Assembly (NCBI GenBank): GCA_020724025.1
Contig: DYHU01000001.1
Coordinates: forward strand, 1 to 64,000
Source: Syntrophorhabdus sp.
Lineage (GTDB): Bacteria > Desulfobacterota > BSN033 > UBA1163
Length of the DNA: 64,000 bases
Direction: 5' to 3'
A program made the translations under genes and the position numbers. Below the pieces are notes generated by a model. It saw only the letters and a list, made by a program, of their open reading frames with translations, made no database searches and had not been told where the DNA came from. Shown piece by piece: positions 1 to 8,646 of the stretch; positions within the stretch are counted from its first letter, which is position 1; every line of letters starts with the position of its first letter.

Positions 1-55
1 AGGACACCGGCCTTTCACGTCGGCAACAGGGGTTCGAATCCCCTTGGGGACGCCA
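1..55 (+). tRNA. tRNA-Glu (UUC), 3' part only
   Basis: The window opens inside a tRNA. Visible are the end of the D arm, an anticodon arm with a 5-bp stem (7-11 with 19-23) and loop 12-18 holding TTC, a short variable loop, a T arm with the GGTTCGAATCC core, the 3' acceptor strand TGGGGAC and an encoded CCA. The anticodon UUC reads glutamate. The 5' half lies before the window. A terminator hairpin follows at 68-95. Confidence 0.9.
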
Positions 56-67
56 GTGTTATTACGG

Positions 68-100
68 AAAAGCCCTGGCCTTGGTCAGGGCTTTTCGTTT
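68..100 (+). terminator. Rho-independent terminator after tRNA-Glu
   Basis: A 10-bp perfect stem (68-77 with 86-95) and an 8-nt loop are followed by a T-rich stretch. It sits 12 nt after the tRNA CCA end and probably ends the tRNA transcript. The same hairpin recurs at 188-215 inside the second tandem repeat unit. Confidence 0.8.
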
Positions 101-110
101 TATTTTCTTT

Positions 111-175
111 GATCAGGCCAAGAGCATCCCGCTTTTAGCGGGACAACAGGGGTTCGAATCCCCTTGGGGACGCCA
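111..175 (+). pseudogene. tRNA-like remnant, UUU anticodon arm, copy 1
   Basis: A D-arm-like segment (111-125), a perfect anticodon arm (stem 127-131 with 139-143, loop 132-138 carrying TTT, a Lys anticodon), a variable loop, and T arm and acceptor strand with CCA identical to tRNA-Glu fall in exact tRNA register. The 5' acceptor strand is missing: about 102-108 reads ATTTTCT, which cannot pair with TGGGGAC. It is therefore read as a broken Lys/Glu chimera rather than a working tRNA. Confidence 0.65.
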
Positions 176-230
176 GTGTTATTACGGAAAAGCCCTGGCC
201 TTGGTCAGGGCTTTTCGTTTTATTTTCTTT

Positions 231-295
231 GATCAGGCCAAGAGCATCCCGCTTTTAGCGGGACAACAGGGGTTCGAATCCCCTTGGGGACGCCA
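231..295 (+). pseudogene. tRNA-like remnant, UUU anticodon arm, copy 2
   Basis: This is a base-for-base copy of the remnant at 111-175, in the second 120-bp unit. It has the same UUU anticodon arm, Glu-type T arm and CCA end, and the same missing 5' acceptor strand. A different terminator hairpin follows at 308-340. Confidence 0.65.
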
Positions 296-307
296 AAGCT
301 ATTACGG

Positions 308-340
308 AAGAGCCCTGACCCCGGTCAGGGTTCTTTTTTT
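308..340 (+). terminator. Terminator closing the tRNA repeat array
   Basis: The stem 313-319 with 324-330 extends outward through weaker pairs and is followed by a run of T. The sequence differs from the terminators inside the repeats. From here to 533 the DNA is AT-rich and no gene is seen. Confidence 0.75.
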
Positions 341-533
341 TATTAGCAGGGTGTTTTTAATTAATGAGTGACCACATTCTATTTTTTAATTTTGGAAATA
401 TTTTCTCCGTTTTTTGGAGATAGGGGGAAATTATTGCCGGAAGGGTCGAGGATAATTATTTTATTAATAAATGGAATAGAGGTAAGCTATCGAAAATAAT
501 AGGGGAATAAAAATTCGATCCGGCTGATTTATT

Positions 534-550
534 TTGGCACATCCATTGCT
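534..550 (+). promoter_or_regulatory. Sigma54 promoter motif before fliK-flgD-flgE
   Basis: TTGGCAC, five bases, then TTGC matches the -24/-12 consensus exactly (TTGGCAC at 534-540, TTGC at 546-549). The expected start of transcription is near 560, only a few bases before the first ATG of fliK at 565. Confidence 0.8.
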
Positions 551-564
551 TTGTCTTAAGGCAA

Positions 565-2043
565 ATGATGGAACTGCCACCTTTAGCCAACCTGATGCTT
601 GCCGGTTTCGAAGGGAATCCTACCGTCCTTTCTCCTGATTTTTCCTCCGAGGGGTTCAATTCTCTTCTCCTCAATCAGATGGTCGATACGGAAGAAGGAC
701 ACTGTAATGGTGATGGGTGCCAAGGGAAGTTCCTATTCCCTTTATCAGAAGAATCGTTCTCGCCCCGGTCAGATGAGAGAGAATCTCTTGTTTACAACAC
801 CTTCAATGTACTTATTGACCAGACCCTAATTCATCCATTGAACGTTCCCGTCCTTCCCGAAGGTCAAGAGCTTCCTCCTTCACTCCATCAACCATCGGAA
901 ACTCCATTGTTTAAGTCGAGCCCAATCCATTCCCCAAACGCGGTAGGTGCGGACATTCAGGGAGAGTCCTCTCTGTTTTCGGAAGAGTTTGGGAGTGTGA
1001 GAAGCCCTTTTATCCCCGGACATCCGGATGGTCTGGAAAGACTTGCTTCGAATCCCTCTTACTCGCTTTCGTCCGATCAGATCAACCTTCCCTTTCAGGA
1101 ACTCTTCATTTCCCAGAACTCTGAAGGAGAATCGGTTGATCACTCGCCGTTTCAATCCGGGAGTGGAAAAATGGCACCGGACCTATCTCTTTTGGGGAAG
1201 GGTGTTTCGGAGACTGTTCGGCAGTTTGTAAATCGAATGGGCGGTCATCATGAGGAACCTTTCTCCATATTTCAGATAAAGGGGAAAGATGCGGAAAACT
1301 TTCTCGTGACCAGCAAGATGGAGGATGTTGGCCAGAGAGCCTTGACTTCTTTAAATCCAACCACTGTTTCTTTGGAAAAAGGCGGACCGGACCTGACATT
1401 GAAATTTGAATTCATTGGTAAACCTCAAATCGGTGGATCAAGCCCCGACTCTGAAAATGACAACCACGGATTGGCATCTCTGAAAAATAATCCCTCCCTT
1501 TCCGAATCCTATTCGATACAGAACGGCGTCGGGCCGGAATCTAAAATGGAGCATTTCATGCCGGAGGAGGTTCCGAAGGGGCAGAATGGTTTCTCTTCGA
1601 AAGCGGAGCCATTTGAAATTTATCATCAGGTTGGCCGGAAGATAGCCTGGTCCGTTCAAAATGGCGAGGAAAGGATCAAACTAACATTAGATCCCCCCCG
1701 GCTCGGCAACCTCTATATGGAGGTGACAAAAGAAAAAGAGATGGTAAGGGCCACCCTCTGGGCAGAAAGCCCGGCGACGAAAGAGTTGCTCGAGGCCCAC
1801 CGGGTGGAACTTCGCAGGGTTCTGGAAAAGGATGGTTTTAAACTGGAGAGATTTGATGTCTTTGTTCAGCAGGAGCCGGATCGATCCCCGGAGAGGAGAG
1901 AGTTTTCTTTTCTTAGAGGACAACGAGAGGGAAGGGAAATCAAAGAAGACAGGGCGTTTCTATCATCCGAATCTTCGGATGTCCCTTCCATTGCGGTCGG
2001 TCGATATCCGGGAGTGAGCAGTTATATAGACAGAATCATATAG
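565..2043 (+). CDS. fliK: Flagellar hook-length control protein FliK
   Basis: FliK measures the growing hook and switches export specificity through FlhB. The protein has 492 residues. Residues 1-350 are low in conservation and rich in Ser, Pro and Gly, as expected for the ruler part. Residues about 360-450 form the conserved FliK C-terminal (Flg_hook) domain, with a KLTLDPPRLG motif and the LRRVLEKDGFKLERFDV helix-strand end. flgD follows 19 nt later and then flgE, a classic hook operon. A sigma54 motif lies at 534-550. The start is uncertain: the ATG pair at 565/568 has only a weak AAGG upstream and would sit almost at the predicted transcript start. Confidence 0.85.
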   Translation: MMELPPLANLMLAGFEGNPTVLSPDFSSEGFNSLLLNQMVDTEEGHCNGDGCQGKFLFPLSEESFSPRSDERESLVYNTFNVLIDQTLIHPLNVPVLPEGQELPPSLHQPSETPLFKSSPIHSPNAVGADIQGESSLFSEEFGSVRSPFIPGHPDGLERLASNPSYSLSSDQINLPFQELFISQNSEGESVDHSPFQSGSGKMAPDLSLLGKGVSETVRQFVNRMGGHHEEPFSIFQIKGKDAENFLVTSKMEDVGQRALTSLNPTTVSLEKGGPDLTLKFEFIGKPQIGGSSPDSENDNHGLASLKNNPSLSESYSIQNGVGPESKMEHFMPEEVPKGQNGFSSKAEPFEIYHQVGRKIAWSVQNGEERIKLTLDPPRLGNLYMEVTKEKEMVRATLWAESPATKELLEAHRVELRRVLEKDGFKLERFDVFVQQEPDRSPERREFSFLRGQREGREIKEDRAFLSSESSDVPSIAVGRYPGVSSYIDRII

Positions 2044-2062
2044 CATAATCGGAGGTTACAAA

Positions 2063-2731
2063 ATGAGCATTTCGTCCATATCACCCACGGCCAATTCTGA
2101 TTCAGTGGCTGGTTCCAGCAAGAGAAAGACCAGTCTCAATCAGGAGGATTTTTTAAATCTCTTCGTCACGCAGTTGAAAAACCAGAACCCTCTCGAACCC
2201 ATGGATACTTTTCAGATGGCCACACAGATGGCACAATTTAGCAGCCTGGACAGCCTGAATCGAATCCAAAGCTCCCTTGAAACTCTGGGCGCCTATCAGG
2301 CCTCTATGAACGGTTTGCAGGCGACCGGGCTAATCGGTAAGAGAGTGGAAACTGAAAGCCAGTATCTGTCCATCAACGGAGGAAAGTCGTCGGAGGGTTA
2401 TTATCAGTTGTCCAAACCCGGAAAGGTGAAGATCCAGATCTATGACGGGAAAGGGCAATTGATTCGAACCCTTGATGAAGGGGTAAAAGATGCTTCAAGG
2501 CAAAAGCTGGCCTGGGATGGAAAATCGCAGGAGGGCATGAAGCAGCCTGATGGCAGATATTTATTCCAGGTCACAGCCGTTGACGAAAAGGGGCAACCCA
2601 TCCCGGTCGGTCTTTCAAGAATAGACACGGTGACAGGAATCCACTTCGAAAACGGAGTGATCTATCTGGATCTGGGTTCAGAAAGAATTACCTTACAGGA
2701 TGTGAAAGCCATCCTGAATTCATCTTCCTAA
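2063..2731 (+). CDS. flgD: Flagellar hook cap / assembly protein FlgD
   Basis: FlgD caps the growing hook and guides FlgE assembly outside the cell. The 222-residue product has the N-terminal signature LNQEDFLNLFVTQLKNQNP at about residues 25-43, then the conserved QMAQFSSLDSL stretch. The C-terminal half holds the FlgD tudor and Ig-like parts (IYDGKGQLIRTLD, LAWDGK, PDGRYLFQVTA). A strong GGAGG site precedes the ATG. It lies between fliK and flgE as in most flagellated bacteria. Confidence 0.95.
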   Translation: MSISSISPTANSDSVAGSSKRKTSLNQEDFLNLFVTQLKNQNPLEPMDTFQMATQMAQFSSLDSLNRIQSSLETLGAYQASMNGLQATGLIGKRVETESQYLSINGGKSSEGYYQLSKPGKVKIQIYDGKGQLIRTLDEGVKDASRQKLAWDGKSQEGMKQPDGRYLFQVTAVDEKGQPIPVGLSRIDTVTGIHFENGVIYLDLGSERITLQDVKAILNSSS

Positions 2732-2752
2732 AATCGAAAGGAGGTTATACCT

Positions 2753-4015
2753 ATGTCTGTCACATCATCTTTTTATTCGGGGCTTTCGGGTCTTGACACC
2801 CATGCCACGGCCCTGCAGGTCATCGGAGATAACATCGCCAATCTCCAAACCACAGGTTTTAAGAACAGCTCGGTTCACTTTGAGGACGTCCTCGGAGTTT
2901 CCCTCTCGGGAGTGTCCGGCGGTAATCAGACAGGCGCAGGCGTTAAGGTTTCGACGGTGGATGCCAACTTCATCCAGGGTTCTTTGATGACGACCGATGT
3001 CTCCACGGATGTGGCTGTCAATGGCAAAGGGTTTTTCGTTGTCCAGGATTCCCTGACGGAGGAGATGTATTACACCCGTGCCGGCCATTTCAAAATTGAT
3101 AACCGGGGCTACTATGTCAACCCCCAGGGATATCAGGTCCAGGGATATCTCTATGACAGCACGGGAACGACCCTGATCGAATCCTTATCGGATATCCAGA
3201 TCAACCAGAACAGTATGATCCCTCCCCAGGTCACCAGCGAGGTGGATATGGGTTTAAATTTTAACGCATCCGAATCTCTCCTGGTCTGGGATATCACCGA
3301 TCCATCAGGGACCTCACATTTTTCAACGGCCTTGAACATCTATGATTCACTCGGGCAGTCCCACCAAGTCCGGGTCTATTTCACGAAGACGGCAGATCAG
3401 ACCTGGGGATGGAATGCCGTGATTGATGGCTCAGATGTTCAGGGAGGGACTCCTGGGGTCCTCGAGCAATATGGCTCAGGGACAGCTATTTTTGATTCCT
3501 CCGGAGGATTAACCACAGCGATGCCAGTCAATTTTTATACGGGGGCTATCACCTTTGCCAATGGCCTCACTCCTCCGGCAACAACCGTCGATTTTACAGG
3601 AACGACCCAGTACGGCTCTCCTTCAGCGATCCAGGTCCTCACTCAAGATGGATATGCGGCCGGAACGGTTTCAGGGGTGAGTATCGATGGTGAAGGGAAC
3701 ATTGTTGCCAGTTATACGAATGGGACGCGGCGAAAGATCGCCTGTCTCGCCCTGGCCGATTTCCCAAGTCTCAATGGCCTTAACCGGAAGGGAGCAAATC
3801 TTTTCCAGGCGACGACCACTTCCGGGGATCCCCTTTATAATAGACCCGGAATAGGGGGCATGGGCGCGATTTCCTCCTCCATGCTGGAAGAGTCGAATGT
3901 CGATATGGCTGCTGAATTTATTAAAATGATCATCATCCAGAGGGGCTATCAGGCCAATACCAAGGTAATCACCACCACCGATGAGATGCTGGCCCAACTG
4001 ATTAATATCCGGTAA
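2753..4015 (+). CDS. flgE: Flagellar hook protein FlgE
   Basis: FlgE is the structural subunit of the hook, the joint between rod and filament. The protein has 420 residues. The N-terminus carries the rod/hook motif SGLSGLDTHATALQVIGDNIAN and the C-terminus the matching RGYQANTKVITTTDEMLAQL helix, which together form the D0 coiled coil. The centre (about 75-330) has the FlgE hook domain, including TRAGHFKIDNRGYYVN. It is preceded by AAAGGAGG. It ends the first operon, and a 434-base gap follows. Confidence 0.96.
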   Translation: MSVTSSFYSGLSGLDTHATALQVIGDNIANLQTTGFKNSSVHFEDVLGVSLSGVSGGNQTGAGVKVSTVDANFIQGSLMTTDVSTDVAVNGKGFFVVQDSLTEEMYYTRAGHFKIDNRGYYVNPQGYQVQGYLYDSTGTTLIESLSDIQINQNSMIPPQVTSEVDMGLNFNASESLLVWDITDPSGTSHFSTALNIYDSLGQSHQVRVYFTKTADQTWGWNAVIDGSDVQGGTPGVLEQYGSGTAIFDSSGGLTTAMPVNFYTGAITFANGLTPPATTVDFTGTTQYGSPSAIQVLTQDGYAAGTVSGVSIDGEGNIVASYTNGTRRKIACLALADFPSLNGLNRKGANLFQATTTSGDPLYNRPGIGGMGAISSSMLEESNVDMAAEFIKMIIIQRGYQANTKVITTTDEMLAQLINIR

Positions 4016-4394
4016 TAGTTCGGAGTTCGGGGTCTAGAGCGAAAAAACAGATGAATTTATTTACAGCCTCATAATAGTATGGATATCCCTTGCAATTAAC
4101 ACAGGGCTGCAATCGACAGAAGTAACTCCCCCTTCCCCCCTCTTAGCTTAAGAGGGGGGATATCCCTCCCCTTGAGGTAAGGGGAGGTTAGGTGGGGTTA
4201 TGAATCTTTGTGTCGACATCATCAATGTATGGACTATTTTGAGACCCTTAATAAGGCTCCGAACTCTCCAATCTGTCAAACCGTTGACAAACGACCTGAA
4301 TATTGACGGCCATCCTTCTGTCCCGTTTCTTCCTTTAATTCGAAAAATTCAATTCTCTCAAAAGATTAGCCAACTCTTATAAATTCTTTTCCGG
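4016..4394. repeat. Gap with two adjacent G/C-rich hairpins
   Basis: The gap between flgE and fliL holds no convincing gene. It contains two neighbouring hairpins. The first has a 10-bp stem (4136-4145 with 4149-4158) and a 3-nt loop; the second has a 9-bp stem (4165-4173 with 4179-4187). They look like an intergenic palindromic element and could also slow transcription after flgE. A short ORF at 4200-4382 has no recognisable features. Confidence 0.6.
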
Positions 4395-4411
4395 TTGGCA
4401 CGTTCGTTGCT
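4395..4411 (+). promoter_or_regulatory. Sigma54 promoter motif before fliL operon
   Basis: TTGGCAC (4395-4401), five bases, then TTGCT (4407-4411) is a perfect -24/-12 pair. Transcription would start near 4422, 28 bases before the fliL ATG. It probably drives the export operon fliL to flhB and beyond. Confidence 0.85.
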
Positions 4412-4449
4412 ATTCTCCTCTTTGAAGTTTAATTCCTGGACGAGATGGA

Positions 4450-4983
4450 ATGGCAAAACAACAGGTTGCTGAAGTAAAAGAGAATAAAGGGTCTGAAAGC
4501 GAGTCCCCGAAGGCCAAAAAGGGAAAGAAAGGCCTGGTCATCCTGATAGGCGGCCTCTTTTTCCTCATCCTTGCAGCCATTGGCTCGATCTTTTTCTTTG
4601 CTCCCTCCCTCATCCCGGCGGGGATCAACCCCTTTAAAGAGGATGCCTCAACACAGGAGAAGAAGCCCGAACCGGCAAAGCATGGCCATATCTACAGCCT
4701 CGATTCGATGATCGTCAATCTCGCCGATACGGAGTTTCCGAGATACCTAAAGATCAAGATCGATATCGAAAGCGAGGAGCCAAAGGGGAATGAGGAGTAT
4801 GTGAAGCGCTCGCCCCAGCTGAAGGATGCCATTCTGGCCATCCTCACCAGCAAGACCTATCCGGAAATTTCCGAGTCGAAGGGAAAGGTGAAGTTGAAGG
4901 AGGAAATTGTCCTGAAAGCGAATCAACTCTTTGAAAAATTTAAGGTGAAGACGATCTACTTCACCGAATTCGTGGTGCAATGA
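4450..4983 (+). CDS. fliL: Flagellar basal body-associated protein FliL
   Basis: FliL is a single-pass inner membrane protein near the stator that supports torque. The 177-residue product has a basic N-terminal stretch, one membrane helix at about residues 27-50 (LVILIGGLFFLILAAIGSIF) and a periplasmic domain with the family motif IYSLDSMIVNLAD and the C-terminal end KVKTIYFTEFVVQ. It starts 28 bases after the predicted sigma54 start. The stop overlaps the fliM start region. Confidence 0.94.
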   Translation: MAKQQVAEVKENKGSESESPKAKKGKKGLVILIGGLFFLILAAIGSIFFFAPSLIPAGINPFKEDASTQEKKPEPAKHGHIYSLDSMIVNLADTEFPRYLKIKIDIESEEPKGNEEYVKRSPQLKDAILAILTSKTYPEISESKGKVKLKEEIVLKANQLFEKFKVKTIYFTEFVVQ

Positions 4984-5963
4984 TGGCTGTGGAAAAGATT
5001 TTGTCTCAGGAAGAGATCGATGCCCTTCTGCATGGAATGGGAAACGGAAATGTCAGCACCGCACCGGAACCTCCGGATCGTTCCGGCGTCAGACATTATG
5101 ATTTCACCAATCAGGACCGGGTCATTCGTGGCCGGATGCCCACCCTGGAGATCATCAATGACCATTTTTGCAGGCTATTCCGGAACAACCTTTCCGCCGC
5201 TTTAAGAAAGACGATCGATGTGAGTTCGAGGGGCATCGAGATGAAGAAATTCGGGGAGTTCATCAAAACCCTTCCGGTCCCGAGCAGTCTTCATATCTTC
5301 CGGATGGATCCCCTCCGGGGGTATGCGATCTTAGCGCTGGAAGCCAAGCTGGTCTTCACACTGCTCGATGTCTTTTTCGGAGGGTCAGGGAAGGCAACCT
5401 ACCGGGTCGAGGGAAGGGATTTCACTGCAATCGAGTCAAGATTGATCCACAAGGTGGCGACCATGATTTTCTCGGATATGGAAAAGGCGTGGAATGTGGT
5501 CCATCCCATTACGCTCCAGCATGTCAGGAGCGAGATCAATCCTCAGTTCGTCAGCATCGTTCCACCCAGCGATCTCGTGATCAACATCACATTCGGAGTG
5601 GAACTGGAGCAGTTTACCGGAATGATCACACTCTGCATTCCCTATGCCATCATCGAACCCATCAAAAATAGACTCTATTCCGGATTTCAGAGTGAGCAAC
5701 TTGATGTGGATCAGACCTGGATCTCGAGAATTTTGGAGCGATTGCAGAGCGCCGAGGTGGAAGTGAAGGTCGAACTGGGGAAGTCCAAGGTCATGGTTCA
5801 GGATCTTCTCCGGTGGAAGGAAGGGGATGTGCTTTCCCTGAACAGGGAGGTTTCGGATCTATTGGTCGTCCAGGTTCAGGGGGTTCCCAAATTTACCGGA
5901 AAGCTCGGAATTTGCAGAGGCAACAAAGCGATTCAAATCGAAGGAAAAGCAAAACCCGCATAG
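4980..5963 (+). CDS. fliM: Flagellar motor switch protein FliM
   Basis: FliM is the C-ring protein that binds CheY-P and sets rotation direction. In 327 residues, the N-terminal CheY-binding peptide is clear (LSQEEIDALLHGM at about 8-20). The middle CheC-like domain (about 45-235) and the C-terminal SpoA/FliN-like domain (about 250-325) follow. Two in-frame ATGs occur at 4980 and 4983; the first forms an ATGA overlap with the fliL stop. fliN follows. Confidence 0.96.
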   Translation: MMAVEKILSQEEIDALLHGMGNGNVSTAPEPPDRSGVRHYDFTNQDRVIRGRMPTLEIINDHFCRLFRNNLSAALRKTIDVSSRGIEMKKFGEFIKTLPVPSSLHIFRMDPLRGYAILALEAKLVFTLLDVFFGGSGKATYRVEGRDFTAIESRLIHKVATMIFSDMEKAWNVVHPITLQHVRSEINPQFVSIVPPSDLVINITFGVELEQFTGMITLCIPYAIIEPIKNRLYSGFQSEQLDVDQTWISRILERLQSAEVEVKVELGKSKVMVQDLLRWKEGDVLSLNREVSDLLVVQVQGVPKFTGKLGICRGNKAIQIEGKAKPA

Positions 5964-5983
5964 ATTGAATGAGGAGGTCGGTT

Positions 5984-6328
5984 ATGGAACAGGAGCAACA
6001 CAGTTTCACAGAAGAAAGAGAGGGGAAAGAAAGAATGGGCGAGGAAGTCTCCGCTCCGAAGGAGAGTGACAATCTCGATTTCATCCTCGATATTCCGCTG
6101 GAAGTCTCCGTGGAATTGGGCCGGAGCAAGATATTGATCAGCGAACTCCTTCAGCTGGGACAGGGGTCGGTCATTGAACTCTCCAAACTGGCAGGAGAAC
6201 CTCTGGAGATTCTGGTCAATCAGAAACTGGTGGCCCGCGGGGAAGTGGTGGTCGTCAATGAAAAATTCGGCGTGAGACTTACGGATATCATCAGCCCTGT
6301 CGAAAGGGTCAAACAACTGGGGGCCTGA
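5984..6328 (+). CDS. fliN: Flagellar motor switch protein FliN
   Basis: FliN is a C-ring and export-gate docking protein with a SpoA domain. The reading frame opens at 5969, but the ATG at 5984 has a clear GAGGAGG site and is preferred, giving 114 residues. The acidic N-terminal tail (1-33) is followed by the canonical FliN fold at about 35-110, with IPLEVSVELGRSKILISELL and the KFGVRLTDI end. It overlaps fliO by one base. Confidence 0.95.
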   Translation: MEQEQHSFTEEREGKERMGEEVSAPKESDNLDFILDIPLEVSVELGRSKILISELLQLGQGSVIELSKLAGEPLEILVNQKLVARGEVVVVNEKFGVRLTDIISPVERVKQLGA

Positions 6329-6720
6329 TGGAGATGACCTGGGCTATTTTAAAGATGATTCTGGTGCTGGGGACGATTCTCTTCGTTCTCTTTCTCCTTG
6401 GCAGGCTGATGAAGAAGAACCGGATGATGACAGGAGGATCATCCGGCGATTCTGGAATCCGTGTGCTGGCCACGCAGTGTCTTGCTCCTCAAAAATATCT
6501 CTCCCTGGTTGAAATGGGCGGAGAGGTCCTGGCTCTCGGGATTTCAGAGGCTCAAATCACCCTTCTCACCAAGATCGAAAACAGGGAGTTCATCGAGAGG
6601 ATGTTGAACCGCACTGCATCGAAACAGGAAGCCTCCTTTCCCCTCCATTATTTTCAGCCCTTTTTCATGAGACCGAAAGGTTTTAAAGGCGGGTTGTGGA
6701 GGAGGGTTTATGGGAAATAA
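6328..6720 (+). CDS. fliO: Flagellar biosynthesis protein FliO
   Basis: FliO is a small membrane protein that helps assemble the FliP ring of the export gate. The 130-residue protein has one N-terminal membrane helix (about 5-24) followed by a cytoplasmic domain with the family pattern [20 protein letters not shown] and a VLALGIS segment. FliO is weakly conserved, so the call rests on this pattern and on its place between fliN and fliP. It overlaps fliP by 11 bases. Confidence 0.88.
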   Translation: MEMTWAILKMILVLGTILFVLFLLGRLMKKNRMMTGGSSGDSGIRVLATQCLAPQKYLSLVEMGGEVLALGISEAQITLLTKIENREFIERMLNRTASKQEASFPLHYFQPFFMRPKGFKGGLWRRVYGK

Positions 6721-7492
6721 TTTCCATCGCTTCCACCTCCTCGTGATCATCGGAATGGCGGGGATCGCCTTTCTGCTCTTTTTCCCCTCCCAGGGCCTTG
6801 CCCAGACCAAAGCCCTTTCCATGCCCACGGTGAAGATCGGCGTCGGAGAATCGAAAAATCCGGGGGAGGTCTCTGTCCTCATTCAGATACTCTTTCTTCT
6901 GACCATCCTTTCTCTGGCTCCGGCCATTCTGATCATGATGACCTCCTTCACCCGTTTGATCATCGTCTTCTCCTTCCTAAGGAATGCCCTGGGAATTCAG
7001 CAGATGCCGCCCAATCAGATCCTGATCGGATTGTCCCTCTTTCTGACTTTCTTCATCATGACTCCTGTCTGGCAGACGGTCAAAGAGAATGCCTACACCC
7101 CCTATATGGAGAAGAAGCTCTCGCAGGAGAAGGCCCTTGAAGAGGCGATCAAACCGGTTCGCCAGTTCATGTTCAAACAGACCAGAGAGAAGGACCTGGC
7201 CCTGTTCATCGGCCTGTCGAAGATTCCAAAACCGAGAAATACGGAAGATATCCCAACCACCGTGCTCCTTCCGGCTTTTATGATCAGCGAGTTGAAGACG
7301 GCTTTCCAGATGGGATTTGTCCTCTTTCTTCCCTTTCTGGTCATCGATATGGTTGTCTCGAGCATCCTGTTGTCCATGGGGATGATAATGCTTCCGCCCG
7401 TGATGATCTCGTTGCCTTTCAAGGTCCTGCTCTTCGTACTGGTCGACGGGTGGCATCTCATCGTGGGTTCGATGGTAAAGAGTTTTTATTGA
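6710..7492 (+). CDS. fliP: Flagellar export gate protein FliP
   Basis: FliP forms the core pore of the flagellar type III export gate. The 260-residue protein has a cleavable signal peptide (about 1-27, ending GLAQ). Several membrane helices follow, with the conserved [20 protein letters not shown] stretch and the [20 protein letters not shown] stretch near the C-terminus. A GGAGGAGGG site precedes the ATG inside the end of fliO. Confidence 0.97.
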   Translation: MGNNFHRFHLLVIIGMAGIAFLLFFPSQGLAQTKALSMPTVKIGVGESKNPGEVSVLIQILFLLTILSLAPAILIMMTSFTRLIIVFSFLRNALGIQQMPPNQILIGLSLFLTFFIMTPVWQTVKENAYTPYMEKKLSQEKALEEAIKPVRQFMFKQTREKDLALFIGLSKIPKPRNTEDIPTTVLLPAFMISELKTAFQMGFVLFLPFLVIDMVVSSILLSMGMIMLPPVMISLPFKVLLFVLVDGWHLIVGSMVKSFY

Positions 7493-7556
7493 ATGCCTAT
7501 AATGCTTATGATGATGGAATATGTTTTTCAGTGTTTTTTCATTTGGAGAAGAGAAG

Positions 7557-7826
7557 ATGAATCCTGAACTTGTGGTGCGCATTGCAAAAGAGGCGATCGA
7601 AATTACCCTCTACCTCTCCCTGCCGATCATGGGGGTGGGACTGGTCGTGGGATTCATCATCAGCCTTTTTCAGGCGGTCACCCAGATACAGGAGGTTACG
7701 CTCACCCTTGTCCCGAAGATCGTCGCCGTCCTGCTCAGCCTGCTCTTTCTCATGCCCTGGATGTTGCAGAAGATGATTTATTATACGGAACAGTTGCTGA
7801 TTCAGTTGCCCGGATTTGCGCGATGA
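7557..7826 (+). CDS. fliQ: Flagellar export gate protein FliQ
   Basis: FliQ is a small two-helix membrane subunit of the export gate. The ATG at 7557 has GGAGAAGAG just upstream and gives the usual length of 89 residues; the frame opens earlier at 7521 without support. Key family patterns are the N-terminal VVRIAKEAIEITLYLSLP and the FQAVTQIQEVTLTLVPKI stretch in the middle. Confidence 0.95.
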   Translation: MNPELVVRIAKEAIEITLYLSLPIMGVGLVVGFIISLFQAVTQIQEVTLTLVPKIVAVLLSLLFLMPWMLQKMIYYTEQLLIQLPGFAR

Positions 7827-7841
7827 GAGGAAGCGGCTTCG

Positions 7842-8633
7842 ATGGTCAATGATTTTTCCCAGTGGACGTTGCCCATGTTTCAAACCTGGCTCCTCATCCT
7901 GATGCGGGTTGCGCCGGTCGTCTTTATGATGCCCCTGTTTTATTCCCGCAACATTCCCAACAGGGTGAAGGCCGGATTGACCCTGATCATCAGCCTGGTG
8001 CTTCTGCCCACGGTCAAGATCGAGGTGGGGCTATTCCCGTCCGAGCCATTGGGCTTCGGTTTCTTCGCACTCTCCGAATTGATGATCGGGTTTCTTCTGG
8101 GTTTCTCGGTCCGTCTGATCTTTGCCGGCCTCCAACTGGCAGGTGAACTGGCAGGTTTCCAGATGGGGTTCGGAATGGCGAGGGTGATGGACCCCCAGTC
8201 AGGCAGCGAATCGACCGTGGTGACCGAATTCTATTACCTTATCGGACTCCTTCTCTTTTTGGCGGTGGACGGGCATCACTGGTTTTTCAAGGCCCTCGCA
8301 CAGAGTTTTCATCTCCTCGCTCCGGGAGAGTTTCAACCCCGGGAGGGACTGGTTCAGCTCTTCATCCGTCTATCGGGAAGGATGTTTGTGCTGGCGATTA
8401 AGATCGTGGCGCCTATTCTGGCCATCATGATGCTGGTGCAGATTACGTTGGGCATCATTGCGAGGATGATCCCCCAGGTGAACCTGTTGATGAGCAGTTT
8501 TCCGGTGACGATCAGCCTGGGGCTGATCTTTCTGGGGCTTTCGATGGAGATGTTCTGGCCCGCTCTCAAGGACCTGATGGATGAATCGGGAAGGGGATTG
8601 GTGACCACCCTGTTGCCCCTGATGAAGAGATAA
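7842..8633 (+). CDS. fliR: Flagellar export gate protein FliR
   Basis: FliR is the third pore subunit of the export gate. The 263-residue protein is almost all membrane helices. It carries the family signatures LILMRVAPVVFMMPLFYSR near the N-terminus, AGELAGFQMGFGMARVMDP in the middle and a LLMSSFPVTISLGLIFL end. It follows fliQ by 15 bases. A 219-base gap with a palindromic element separates it from flhB. Confidence 0.96.
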   Translation: MVNDFSQWTLPMFQTWLLILMRVAPVVFMMPLFYSRNIPNRVKAGLTLIISLVLLPTVKIEVGLFPSEPLGFGFFALSELMIGFLLGFSVRLIFAGLQLAGELAGFQMGFGMARVMDPQSGSESTVVTEFYYLIGLLLFLAVDGHHWFFKALAQSFHLLAPGEFQPREGLVQLFIRLSGRMFVLAIKIVAPILAIMMLVQITLGIIARMIPQVNLLMSSFPVTISLGLIFLGLSMEMFWPALKDLMDESGRGLVTTLLPLMKR

Positions 8634-8646
8634 CTCAATGTTGAAA

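Larger units (their letters stand above)
56..295 (+). repeat. Two exact 120-bp tandem repeat units
   Basis: Positions 56-175 and 176-295 are identical. Each unit holds the tRNA downstream spacer, the terminator hairpin, an AT-rich stretch and a tRNA-like 3' part ending in CCA. The last 32 bases of each unit also match the authentic tRNA-Glu at 24-55, so the array probably grew by unequal recombination in the tRNA 3' end. Confidence 0.93.

Noticed and set aside
1..295. Attachment site of an integrated element at the tRNA 3' end
   Set aside because: Repeated tRNA 3' ends suggest it, but no integrase or phage gene is near, and the repeats include terminator and anticodon-arm parts.
81..371. 96-residue open frame with an internal repeat
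   Set aside because: It only translates the 120-bp tRNA repeat units and terminators; there is no ribosome site and no protein-like features.
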